This document shows positions 24,980-32,931 of a DNA stretch of 64,000 nucleotides, piece after piece; the stretch's first letter is position 1, and the number at the start of each line of letters is the position of its first letter. The notes under the pieces are model-generated. The model was not told the DNA's origin, did no database searches, and saw nothing but the letters and a program-made list of their open reading frames with translations. Location of the stretch: contig CAUPIJ010000002.1 in assembly GCA_963511305.1 (NCBI GenBank), positions 61,994 to 125,993 of the forward strand, in the 5' to 3' direction. This DNA comes from Propionimicrobium sp963511305. Lineage in GTDB: Bacteria; Actinomycetota; Actinomycetes; Propionibacteriales; Propionibacteriaceae. The position numbers and the translations under genes are program-made.

Positions 24980-27196
24980 ATGGAAGGGCCTGAAATTAAA
25001 TTTTCCGAAGCCATTATCGACAATGGCAAATTTGGTAAGCACGTAATGCGCTTTGAGACCGGTCTGCTGGCTCAGCAGGCCGACGGCGCTGCCGCCGTCT
25101 ACTTTGACGGCGACTCGATGCTGCTGTCCACCACCACCGCGCAGAAGACGCCTCGCGAGGCCATCGACTTCTTCCCGCTGACCGTCGACGTCGAGGAGAA
25201 GATGTTCTCGATTGGCAAGATCCCCGGCAGCTTCTTCCGCCGCGAAGGCCGTCCCACCGACAACGCTGTGCTGGCCTGCCGCCTGATTGACCGCCCGCTG
25301 CGCCCGGCATTCGTTAAGGGCCTGCGCAACGAGGTGCAGGTCGTTGTCACCGTGCTGGCACTCGACATGCAGGTGCAGTATGACGTGGTTGCCATCAACG
25401 CAGCCTCGATGTCCACCCAGATCGCTGGCCTGCCGTTCAGCGGCCCGATCGGTGGCGTCCGCATCAGCCTGATCGACGATCAGTGGGTCGCCTTCCCGAC
25501 CTACGAGCAGGACGCTGCGGCAACCTTCTCGATGGTGGTTGCCGGCCGCGTGCTGGCCGACGGTGACATTGCCGTGATGATGGTTGAGGCCGGCGGCACC
25601 GAGGCCACTTGGGATAACGTTCGCGCAGGCAAGACCGCTCCGACCGAGGAGGTCGTTGCTGAGGGTCTAGACGCCGCCAAGCCGTTCATCAAGGTGCTGT
25701 GCGACGCGCAGGCCGAGCTGGCCGAGCAGGTCAATAAGGAGACCTACCCGTTCCCGGTTTTCAAGGACTACGAGGACGACGCCTACGAAGCAGTCGAGAA
25801 GCTCGCTGCAGACGAGCTCGACCGCATCATGCTGATCGCTGACAAGCTGGAGCGTCAGGACGCCGAGAAGGAGCTCAAGACCAAGGTTGTCGAGGAGCTC
25901 GTCGGTAGGGAAGAGTTTGCCGAGCGCGAGAACGAGATCAGCGGCGCTTTCAAGGCTCTGCAGAAGAAGATCGTTCGCAACCGCGTCCTGAAGGAGGGCG
26001 TGCGCATTGACGGCCGCGGCCCCAGGGATCTGCGTACCCTGAGCTCTCAGGTAGGCATCATACCGCGCGTTCACGGCAGCTCGCTGTTCCAGCGCGGTGA
26101 GACCCAGGTGATGGGCGTCACCACCCTGAACATGCTCGACATGGAGCAGAAGCTCGATGCGTTGAGCCCGATCACCACCAAGCGCTACATGCACCAGTAC
26201 GAGATGCCGCCGTATTCGACCGGCGAAACCGGTCGCGTCGGCTCCCCGAAGCGCCGCGAGGTAGGCCACGGCCACCTGGCTGAGCGCGCTATCGTTCCGG
26301 TGCTGCCCACTCGCGAGGAGTTCCCGTATGCCATCCGCCAGAACTCGATGGCGGTCGGCTCGAACGGATCCACCTCGATGGGCTCGGTTTGCGCCTCCAG
26401 CTTGGCGCTGCTGAACGCCGGCGTGCCGCTGCGCGCACCGATCGCGGGCATCGCCATGGGCCTGATGAGCGAGACCGATGAGAATGGCGAGACCCAGTAC
26501 CTGGCTTTGACCGACATTCTAGGCGCTGAGGATGCCCTCGGTGACATGGACTTCAAGGTCGCGGGCACTGAGGACTACATCACGGCCCTGCAGCTCGACA
26601 CCAAGCTGAACGGCATCCCAGCCGACGTGCTGGCGTCCGCGCTGAAGCAGGCCCACGAGGCCCGCACCACCATCCTGAACGTGATGAACGAGGCCATCAA
26701 CGAGCCCGACGAGATGGCTGAGACCGCTCCGCGCATCATCACCGTCAATATCCCGACCGACAAGATCGGCGAGGTGATCGGCCCCAAGGGTAAGATCATC
26801 AACCAGATCCAGGATGAGACCGGAGCCAACATCTCCATCGAGGAGGACGGCACTGTCTACATCGGTGCTGACAACGGCGAATCCGCCGAGGCAGCCCGCA
26901 AGCAGGTCAACGCGATTGCGAACCCCGTCATGCCGGAGAAGGGCGAGCGCTACCTGGGTACCGTCGTCAAGCTGACGAACTTCGGTGCCTTCGTTTCGCT
27001 GCTGCCCGGCAAGGATGGCCTGCTGCACATCTCCAAACTGCGCAAGCTCAACGATGGCAAGCGCGTGGAAGAGGTCGAGGACGTGGTGAGCGTCGGCCAG
27101 AAGCTCCAGGTCGAGATCACCGACATCGACGATCGCGGCAAGCTCTCGCTGAGCCCGGTGGTCGAGGACGACTCCTCCGACGAGGACGACGAGTAG
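24980..27196 (+). CDS. pnp: Polyribonucleotide nucleotidyltransferase (PNPase)
   Basis: A 738-residue phosphorolytic 3'-5' exoribonuclease of RNA turnover. Two RNase PH domains (the first with FFPLTVDVEEK, the second with RGETQVMGVTTL and SNGSTSMGSVCASSLAL), a KH domain (IGEVIGPKGKIINQIQDETG) and an S1 domain (YLGTVVKLTNFGAFVSLLPGKDGLLHIS) are in the normal order, with an acidic tail. AAGGAGG precedes the ATG. In many bacteria the pnp leader is processed for autoregulation; the repeat-containing leader here could serve that, though this is inference. Confidence 0.97.
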   Translation: MEGPEIKFSEAIIDNGKFGKHVMRFETGLLAQQADGAAAVYFDGDSMLLSTTTAQKTPREAIDFFPLTVDVEEKMFSIGKIPGSFFRREGRPTDNAVLACRLIDRPLRPAFVKGLRNEVQVVVTVLALDMQVQYDVVAINAASMSTQIAGLPFSGPIGGVRISLIDDQWVAFPTYEQDAAATFSMVVAGRVLADGDIAVMMVEAGGTEATWDNVRAGKTAPTEEVVAEGLDAAKPFIKVLCDAQAELAEQVNKETYPFPVFKDYEDDAYEAVEKLAADELDRIMLIADKLERQDAEKELKTKVVEELVGREEFAERENEISGAFKALQKKIVRNRVLKEGVRIDGRGPRDLRTLSSQVGIIPRVHGSSLFQRGETQVMGVTTLNMLDMEQKLDALSPITTKRYMHQYEMPPYSTGETGRVGSPKRREVGHGHLAERAIVPVLPTREEFPYAIRQNSMAVGSNGSTSMGSVCASSLALLNAGVPLRAPIAGIAMGLMSETDENGETQYLALTDILGAEDALGDMDFKVAGTEDYITALQLDTKLNGIPADVLASALKQAHEARTTILNVMNEAINEPDEMAETAPRIITVNIPTDKIGEVIGPKGKIINQIQDETGANISIEEDGTVYIGADNGESAEAARKQVNAIANPVMPEKGERYLGTVVKLTNFGAFVSLLPGKDGLLHISKLRKLNDGKRVEEVEDVVSVGQKLQVEITDIDDRGKLSLSPVVEDDSSDEDDE

Positions 27197-27219
27197 TCAG
27201 AAAATAATTAAAGATAGGG

Positions 27220-27247
27220 AAAATGGCGGCTTTCGAGCCGCCATTTT
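27220..27247 (+). terminator. Terminator of pnp
   Basis: A 12-bp perfect stem (AAAATGGCGGCT / AGCCGCCATTTT) with a UUCG tetraloop and T-rich tail. Confidence 0.93.
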
Positions 27248-27313
27248 CTCTGCATTTTGTCGGTGGCGCCTAGTAGCATTCAAAACATAGACGACTACTA
27301 GGGAGGCACTAAT

Positions 27314-28048
27314 TTGATCAAGGTCGCAGTCTTTGGCGCTAAGGGCAGGATGGGTCAGCGGATTTGCCAGGCCGTCGAGCAGGCGGACGACATGGAGCTG
27401 GTTGCTCAGATAGACATGGGCGACGCCCGGGATGCGGCAAAGGGTGCCGACGTCGCTATCGATTTCACCGTGCCAGATTCGGTGCTGGCAAATGTCGAGT
27501 GGTGCCTTGCCAACGACATTCACGTGGTGGTTGGCACTACCGGTTTCACAGACGAAAAATACGAGCAGGTGCGGCAGTGGCAGGCCAGTAGCAAGGCGAA
27601 TGCCCTGATCGCGTCGAACTTCTCCATCGCAGCCGTTCTGATGATGAGCTTCGCCGCCAAGGCGGCGCCGTACTTCGAGTCGGCCGAAATCATCGAGCTG
27701 CATCATCCGGACAAGGTGGACGCTCCCTCCGGAACCGCCCAGACTACGGCTAGGGCTATTTCTCAGGCCCGTGAGCAGGCCGGCTGCGCGCAGATGCCGG
27801 ACGCTACCCAGATCGACCCGCATGGGGCGAGGGGAGCGCAGGTGGACGGCGTCCACATTCACGCCGTTCGATCCAGGGGCTTGTTCGCTCACCAAGAAGT
27901 AATCCTAGGCAACCCTGGTGAACAGCTGACCATCAGGGACGACTCATTCGACAGGGGCAGCTACATGCCAGGAATCTTGTCTGCGGTTCGGGCGGTTCCC
28001 AATCGCCCTGGCCTAACCATCGGGCTAGACGACCTTTTAGGGGTTTAG
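27314..28048 (+). CDS. dapB: 4-hydroxy-tetrahydrodipicolinate reductase
   Basis: A 244-residue NAD(P)H-dependent enzyme of lysine and meso-diaminopimelate synthesis. The nucleotide-binding VAVFGAKGRMGQ, the substrate motif ELHHPDKVDAPSGTA and the C-terminal NPGEQLTIRDDSFDR are present. The TTG start is supported by AGGGAGG 7 nt upstream. It is separated by only 2 nt from the next gene. Confidence 0.95.
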   Translation: MIKVAVFGAKGRMGQRICQAVEQADDMELVAQIDMGDARDAAKGADVAIDFTVPDSVLANVEWCLANDIHVVVGTTGFTDEKYEQVRQWQASSKANALIASNFSIAAVLMMSFAAKAAPYFESAEIIELHHPDKVDAPSGTAQTTARAISQAREQAGCAQMPDATQIDPHGARGAQVDGVHIHAVRSRGLFAHQEVILGNPGEQLTIRDDSFDRGSYMPGILSAVRAVPNRPGLTIGLDDLLGV

Positions 28049-28050
28049 AA

Positions 28051-28755
28051 ATGAAGAAATTTGGTTTCGTGCTGCTCGGTATTTTCGTCGTGGTGGCGCT
28101 TCTCGGCGGCTTCTTCGTCGCCGACAACGTGGTTCGCGATCAGGCCGAGACGAGAGTCCAAGAGCAGCTGGTTACTAAGTTCTCCGCGCCAGAAGGCCAG
28201 ACTCAGGCAGACGTCAAGCTCAACGGCTTCCCGTTCCTGGCTTATCTGGTCACGCACAAGGTTAAGTCAGGCACTATCAGCGCTAGCAACGTATATCTTG
28301 CCGAGGACGACCTAACAATTGCCCATGCAAATTTCGACTTTACGGATCTGTACAACCCTAAGAGCGGCCCCGGTAAAGTTGGCTCTGCTCAGGGCACGCT
28401 CGTGCTGTCCTACGACGAATTGACCAAGCAATCTGGCACTGACGAATTCACCATGCGGTACGCGGGCAACGAGCGTGTCGAGGCCAAGACGAGCGTAGAT
28501 ATGTTTGGCACGCCCGCCGAGATAACGATGAGCTTTGGCCTGAAGATCGAAGGAAACGTGCTCTCCTATGTCGATCCCAAGATTTCGGTTTCCGGCTTGG
28601 ATATTCCCCAGTCGTTACTAGATTCGGCCTTGTCCGAGGAGGATCTTTCGACCGAGCTGCCGAATGCGGACGGCCTCAAATACGAGTCGGTGACGCTGGC
28701 CGAGGAGGGCATCATCATTAACGTCTCCGCCACGGATTGGGAGATTCCCGAGTAA
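28051..28755 (+). CDS. LmeA-like phospholipid-binding protein (DUF2993)
   Basis: A 234-residue protein with an uncleaved-looking N-terminal helix (FGFVLLGIFVVVALLGGFFVA) and a mainly beta extracytoplasmic domain. The early segment ADNVVRDQAETRVQEQL...VKLNGFPFLAYLVTHK matches DUF2993, the family of mycobacterial LmeA, which binds phospholipids and affects lipomannan elongation. It follows dapB directly; a role in envelope lipid or glycan handling is inferred. Confidence 0.8.
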   Translation: MKKFGFVLLGIFVVVALLGGFFVADNVVRDQAETRVQEQLVTKFSAPEGQTQADVKLNGFPFLAYLVTHKVKSGTISASNVYLAEDDLTIAHANFDFTDLYNPKSGPGKVGSAQGTLVLSYDELTKQSGTDEFTMRYAGNERVEAKTSVDMFGTPAEITMSFGLKIEGNVLSYVDPKISVSGLDIPQSLLDSALSEEDLSTELPNADGLKYESVTLAEEGIIINVSATDWEIPE

Positions 28756-28813
28756 GACGGATGGGGCCGCTTCGAGTGTTAACCGAAGCGGCACCCCAGT
28801 TGGTTTTAGCGTT

Positions 28814-28864
28814 TTGCGCGTCTATCGTGTTTGCGCGTCAACCGCGCTTGCGCGTCAAAGGTGA
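28814..28864 (+). repeat. Three 17-bp tandem repeats upstream of glmM
   Basis: TTGCGCGTC occurs at 28814, 28831 and 28848, exactly 17 nt apart, with degenerate second halves. The array ends where a -35 element for the glmM promoter would lie. Confidence 0.75.
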
Positions 28865-28896
28865 AGTGAAAGTGAGTTCACGGTAGTTTTATACCC

Positions 28897-30246
28897 ATGG
28901 CTCGACTTTTTGGAACTGACGGCGTCCGTGGCGTCGCGAATATCGATCTAACTGCCGATTTGGCTTTGCGGCTTTCTGTTGCTGCTGCTCACGTGCTGGG
29001 TGAGGCCGGCGCGTTCAGCGACAAGCGGCCCAGGGCTATCGTCGGTCGGGATACCCGCATTTCGGGGCTTTTCTTGAAGTCCGCGGTTTGTGCTGGCCTG
29101 GCTAGCGCTGGTGTTGACGTCGTCGATGTGGACGTCGTCCCGACCCCTGGCCTGGCTCACTTGGTGGCCAGCGAGGGTTTCGACTTGGGCGTGATGCTTT
29201 CGGCAAGCCACAACCCGATGCCTGATAACGGCATAAAGTTTTTCCAGCGCGGCGGGGTGAAACTCGACGATGATCTGGAGGACGAGATTGAGCGTCAGCT
29301 TGATGTTAAGTGGCAGCTGCCGACCGGCGCTAAGGTGGGCGAGATTTCCTATGACCCGGAACTGCTCGACAAGTACATCGCGTATCTTGCCGAGAGCCTG
29401 GAGGGCCAGTCGTTGAAGGGGATAAAGGTGGTGCTGGATGGGGCTAACGGCTCCTCGGCGTACACCGCGGTGCCGGCTTTCGAGGCCGTGGGCGCCGAGG
29501 TCATCGGCATCAACGTCAATCCGGACGGCCTGAATATCAACGAGAACGCCGGTTCTACGCACCTGGGTGGCCTGCAAAAGACGGTTGTCGAGCATGAGGC
29601 TGACGCAGGTTTCGCGATGGACGGCGATGCCGACCGCTGCCTGGCAGTGGATGCGCAGGGTAACGTGATTGACGGCGACCAGATCATGGCCATCTTGGCT
29701 TTGGCGTTGAAGTCGCAGGGCAAGCTGCACGGCGACACCCTGGTCGCCACGATCATGAGCAACCTCGGCCTGAAGCTGGCCATGAAGGAAAACGGCATCA
29801 AGATCGATCAGACGAAGGTCGGCGACCGCTACGTGCTGGAGTCGATGCAGGCCAACGGCTTCACCCTGGGTGGTGAGCAGTCTGGCCACGTCATTATCAG
29901 CGAATACGCCAACACCGGCGATGGTGTGCTGACCGCGCTGCACGTCGCCGAGGCGATGGTTCGCCAGGGCAAGTCTCTGGCCACGCTGGCCGGCGTTATG
30001 GAGAAGCTGCCGCAGACTCTGGTGAATGTGCCGAATGTTGATAAACTGCGCGCTTCCCTCGACCCGGAGATCACCAAGGCGGTGACCGCCGCTAATCAGG
30101 AGCTCGGCGAGAGTGGCCGCGTCGTGTTGCGCCCGAGCGGTACCGAGCCGTTGGTTCGCGTCATGGTGGAGGCTCCGACGCAGCAGAAGGCTGACGAGGT
30201 GGCGCAGCGCCTGGCGGATCTGGTGGCGCAGCGTTTGGCCTTGTAA
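28897..30246 (+). CDS. glmM: Phosphoglucosamine mutase
   Basis: A 449-residue enzyme converting glucosamine-6-phosphate to glucosamine-1-phosphate for peptidoglycan precursors. The phospho-serine is S104 in LSASHNPMPDNGIKFF. The Mg loop DGDADRC, substrate loop LGGEQSGH and phosphate loop RPSGTEPLVRVM are intact. No Shine-Dalgarno is visible. A -10-like TAGTTT lies 7 nt before the ATG, so the mRNA may be leaderless. Confidence 0.96.
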   Translation: MARLFGTDGVRGVANIDLTADLALRLSVAAAHVLGEAGAFSDKRPRAIVGRDTRISGLFLKSAVCAGLASAGVDVVDVDVVPTPGLAHLVASEGFDLGVMLSASHNPMPDNGIKFFQRGGVKLDDDLEDEIERQLDVKWQLPTGAKVGEISYDPELLDKYIAYLAESLEGQSLKGIKVVLDGANGSSAYTAVPAFEAVGAEVIGINVNPDGLNINENAGSTHLGGLQKTVVEHEADAGFAMDGDADRCLAVDAQGNVIDGDQIMAILALALKSQGKLHGDTLVATIMSNLGLKLAMKENGIKIDQTKVGDRYVLESMQANGFTLGGEQSGHVIISEYANTGDGVLTALHVAEAMVRQGKSLATLAGVMEKLPQTLVNVPNVDKLRASLDPEITKAVTAANQELGESGRVVLRPSGTEPLVRVMVEAPTQQKADEVAQRLADLVAQRLAL

Positions 30247-30262
30247 ACAGGCGAAAATGGTA

Positions 30263-30290
30263 AGGCTGGCGGCTGTATGGCCGCCAGTCT
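30263..30290. terminator. Terminator between convergent glmM and coaA
   Basis: An 11-bp stem (AGGCTGGCGGC / GCCGCCAGTCT, one G-U pair) lies between convergent genes and is followed by TTTG on the plus strand. Confidence 0.8.
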
Positions 30291-30294
30291 TTGC

Positions 30295-31263
30295 TTAGAT
30301 CTTTCGGATTCGCACGTGCCGGATCGAGTGGTCGCTGGATTTGCGCAGCACGACGGTGGCTCGCTCGCGGGTCGGGTTGATGTTGGCCCGCAGGTTCGGC
30401 CCGTTGGTGGATTCCCAGATCGAGTAGGCGGTCTCGCGCGCCTCGGAATCATCCAGTGTCGCGTACTTATGGAAGTAGCTCTGCGGGTCCGCGAAGGCGC
30501 TGGAACGCAGGGCCAGGAATCGCGATAGGTACCAGTCTCGAATGTCCGACTCGTCCGCGTCCACGTAGACCGAGAAGTCCAGGAAGTCGCTGAGGCTGAG
30601 GTGCTGCCCGTTGCGTTGGATCGTGGCCGGCTGCAGCACGTTAAGGCCCTCGACGATCAGCACGTCCGGCTGCTCGATGACGATCTCTTCGTCTTCGACG
30701 ATGTCGTAGATCAGGTGCGAATACTTGGGGGCCACCACTTGTGGTTTGCCTGATTTAACAGCGATGACGAATTCGAGCATCGCCCGCTGGTCGTAGCTTT
30801 CTGGGAACCCCTTTCGTTCCAGGATTCCCCGCCTTTGCAGCTCCTCGTTCGGAAAGAGGAAACCGTCAGTGGTTACCAAGTCGACTTTCGGCGCCGAGGG
30901 TTGCCTTCGCAGCAGTTCTGCGAGCAGGCGGGCGGTTGTCGATTTGCCGACTGCGACCGAGCCTGCAACCCCGATCACAAATGGTGTTCGCGTGGGGGAG
31001 ATGCCCAGGAAGTCGTTAGAGCTGGAAAACATCCTGGTGGTGTTCTTGCGGTAGAGCTCAACGAGTTGAGTCAGCGGAAGGTAGACCTCTTCGACGTCTT
31101 GCAGGCTTGTCGGGTCTTGAAGGCCGCGCAGGCGCTCAAGAGTTTCGCCGTCAAGAGTTTCGTGAGAGGCGTGAGCCAACTGGGCCCAACTTTCCCTGGG
31201 AAGGATGAGCCAGGGTCGATTAGGCGACTGTCGTACTGGTATCGTCATGTGGCTATTCGTCAT
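30295..31263 (-). CDS. coaA: Pantothenate kinase, type I
   Basis: A 322-residue kinase for the first step of coenzyme A synthesis. The P-loop GVAGSVAVGKST (about 98-109), VTTDGFLFPNEELQ and FPESYDQRA motifs are typical of prokaryotic type I enzymes, which are feedback-inhibited by CoA. It lies alone at the border of the second AT-rich island. Confidence 0.95.
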   Translation of the reverse strand: MTNSHMTIPVRQSPNRPWLILPRESWAQLAHASHETLDGETLERLRGLQDPTSLQDVEEVYLPLTQLVELYRKNTTRMFSSSNDFLGISPTRTPFVIGVAGSVAVGKSTTARLLAELLRRQPSAPKVDLVTTDGFLFPNEELQRRGILERKGFPESYDQRAMLEFVIAVKSGKPQVVAPKYSHLIYDIVEDEEIVIEQPDVLIVEGLNVLQPATIQRNGQHLSLSDFLDFSVYVDADESDIRDWYLSRFLALRSSAFADPQSYFHKYATLDDSEARETAYSIWESTNGPNLRANINPTRERATVVLRKSSDHSIRHVRIRKI

Positions 31264-31302
31264 TAGATCTTAGAAGGGCAAACCGCTACTAGAATACGTT
31301 AC

Positions 31303-31316
31303 AGCTGAATTCAGCT
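31303..31316. promoter_or_regulatory. Perfect 14-bp palindrome between coaA and the SorC regulator
   Basis: AGCTGAATTCAGCT is a perfect palindrome about 40 nt upstream of coaA and 228 nt before the regulator gene. It could be an operator for either gene, but no second copy was seen. Confidence 0.3.
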
Positions 31317-31543
31317 ATTGTCATTCCAGATCTTAAGCCTTTGGTTAAAGTACGATTCTAGGAAGAAACTTTTAGGGGGGCAGTTCACAACCGTCAAGCT
31401 AGATTCATGTTGGCGACTGAAAAGCGAGAACAATTTGTAACTAGCAAATGTGCGGTTCTGGGTTCCAGATCGTTAGTTGGCTAGTCGGTGAGAAACGCCG
31501 GCTATCATTGGTCGCTGTAACAATATGTGGAAAGTAGTTCAAG

Positions 31544-32515
31544 GTGTCCTTAGAGAAGACAGAAAATGGCGAGCAAGTAAGGCTCATGGCACGCGTTGCG
31601 CGCTTACACTATGAGCAAGGTATAAAACAGAAGGCCATCGCCGAGAAATTGAACCTTTCTGCCTCAAAAGTCTCTCGTTTATTGCGTAAGGCTAATGAAA
31701 CAGGAATCGTCAGAACGGTTGTCCAACTTCCAGACGGTGTTCACGCTGATATAGAAGAAAAAATCGAAGCTAAGTATGGCCTGGATGAGGTTGTCATTGC
31801 TGACATCCGAGGTACTCATAAGGAAGTATTGAAGGCTTTAAGTTCCGCTGGCGCTGAGTACCTGAAGACAACACTTAACTCTTCTATGGTAATGGGCATA
31901 TCTGCATGGAGCGAAACCCTAATGGCTGTGGCTAACCGTCTTGCGGAAAACGACGGCATATGTCTTAAAGATGTTGTTCAGCTTGATGGTGGCGCAGGCC
32001 ATGCTGATGCACAGCTTAGGGCTGCAAGAATGCTGGATAAATTGGCGAGAGTTAGCAACGCTAAACCGATTGTTTTACCTGTACCCGGTGTAGCTCCAAC
32101 CGTTAGAGCCTATGAAACCTACATTCATGATCCAGGGGTGGTAGCCGTTTCATCTGTCTGGAACAGCGTTGATGTTGCTCTGGTAGGTATCGGGTCGCTT
32201 TCCCCTTCTCCTGTGCTTAGGCAAAGTGGGAATTACGCTAGTCAAGACGTAATAAATCAACTAATTTCGTTTGGCGCAGTAGGCGATGTCTGTCTACGTT
32301 TTTTTGATCGAGACGGGCGTGCTGTGGAGACCGAATTTGATAGCAGGGTTATAGGGGTAACCTTAAATAGGCTCAAGAAAGTTAGACGCAGAATCGCAAT
32401 TGCGGGTGGCAGTGAGAAGATAGGTGCTATCCAGGCTGCTTTGCGTGGTTCAATCGTGAACACAATAGTGACAGACCTGGGAGTTGCAGAGTCTCTGCTT
32501 GGCCTGCGAGCTTAG
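31544..32515 (+). CDS. SorC-family sugar-responsive transcriptional regulator
   Basis: A 323-residue regulator. The N-terminal helix-turn-helix (IKQKAIAEKLNLSASKVSRLLRKA, about 27-50) is followed by the SorC/CggR-type effector-binding domain with the phosphate-binding-like VVQLDGGAG, LPVPGVAPT and LVGIGSLSPSP segments. Members bind phosphorylated sugars and control adjacent catabolic operons. It starts with GTG. It is immediately upstream of HPr/EI/aldolase/PTS genes and is their likely repressor or activator. Confidence 0.9.
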   Translation: MSLEKTENGEQVRLMARVARLHYEQGIKQKAIAEKLNLSASKVSRLLRKANETGIVRTVVQLPDGVHADIEEKIEAKYGLDEVVIADIRGTHKEVLKALSSAGAEYLKTTLNSSMVMGISAWSETLMAVANRLAENDGICLKDVVQLDGGAGHADAQLRAARMLDKLARVSNAKPIVLPVPGVAPTVRAYETYIHDPGVVAVSSVWNSVDVALVGIGSLSPSPVLRQSGNYASQDVINQLISFGAVGDVCLRFFDRDGRAVETEFDSRVIGVTLNRLKKVRRRIAIAGGSEKIGAIQAALRGSIVNTIVTDLGVAESLLGLRA

Positions 32516-32602
32516 CGACCTCGTCGCGGTGCGATAATATTCTCGAACTGGTTTCTCAGGAACATCTGTGTGCTAGTCTTTCTGTGAAAGAAAACGCAGG
32601 GC

Positions 32603-32616
32603 TGAAATTTATTTCA
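32603..32616. promoter_or_regulatory. Candidate SorC operator upstream of HPr
   Basis: TGAAATTTATTTCA is a perfect palindrome of the form TGAAA-N4-TTTCA. The same form occurs before the aldolase gene. A half-site TGAAAGAAA lies at 32585. An extended -10-like TGCTAGTCT sits at 32571-32579, so the operator falls just downstream of the likely start of transcription. Confidence 0.5.
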
Positions 32617-32673
32617 TTGGTGATTTAGGTTTTGTGCTTATGCGTGACAGTGTCTGAAGAAGTGATTTTAAAG

Positions 32674-32931
32674 ATGAAACGTGAAGCTATCGTTGCAGCT
32701 CCGGAGGGTCTTCATGCGAGGCCGGCTTCGGAGTTTGTTAGAGCCGTCAAAAGTTCTGGAAAAAATGTTCAGGTTTCTGCGAATGGCCGGGGGCCTGTCT
32801 CGGCTGCCTCAATACTTTCTGTTTTAGGCTTGGGGGTTCAGCAAGGGCAAAAAGTTGTCTTGGAAACCGTGTGTGATGATGCAGCTGCTGTGTTGGACAA
32901 GCTTGTGAAACTTCTAGAGGAAGCGTCATGA
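32674..32931 (+). CDS. ptsH: PTS phosphocarrier protein HPr
   Basis: An 85-residue phosphocarrier that receives phosphate from enzyme I and passes it to IIA. Active-site H14 lies in GLHARPA, and regulatory Ser46 in AASILSVLGLG is at the canonical position. The ATG at 32674 gives the standard HPr N-terminus, so a GTG/TTG-type extension to 32632 is unlikely. The stop overlaps the enzyme I start by 4 nt. Its location inside a sugar-specific locus suggests a dedicated or sole HPr of the genome. Confidence 0.93.
   Translation: MKREAIVAAPEGLHARPASEFVRAVKSSGKNVQVSANGRGPVSAASILSVLGLGVQQGQKVVLETVCDDAAAVLDKLVKLLEEAS

Noticed and set aside
32644..32655. Third copy of the TGACAGTGTC string near ptsH
   Set aside because: It lacks the outer arms of the 3166 palindrome and belongs to another locus. 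Probably chance, and it lowers confidence in the two-site regulator model.
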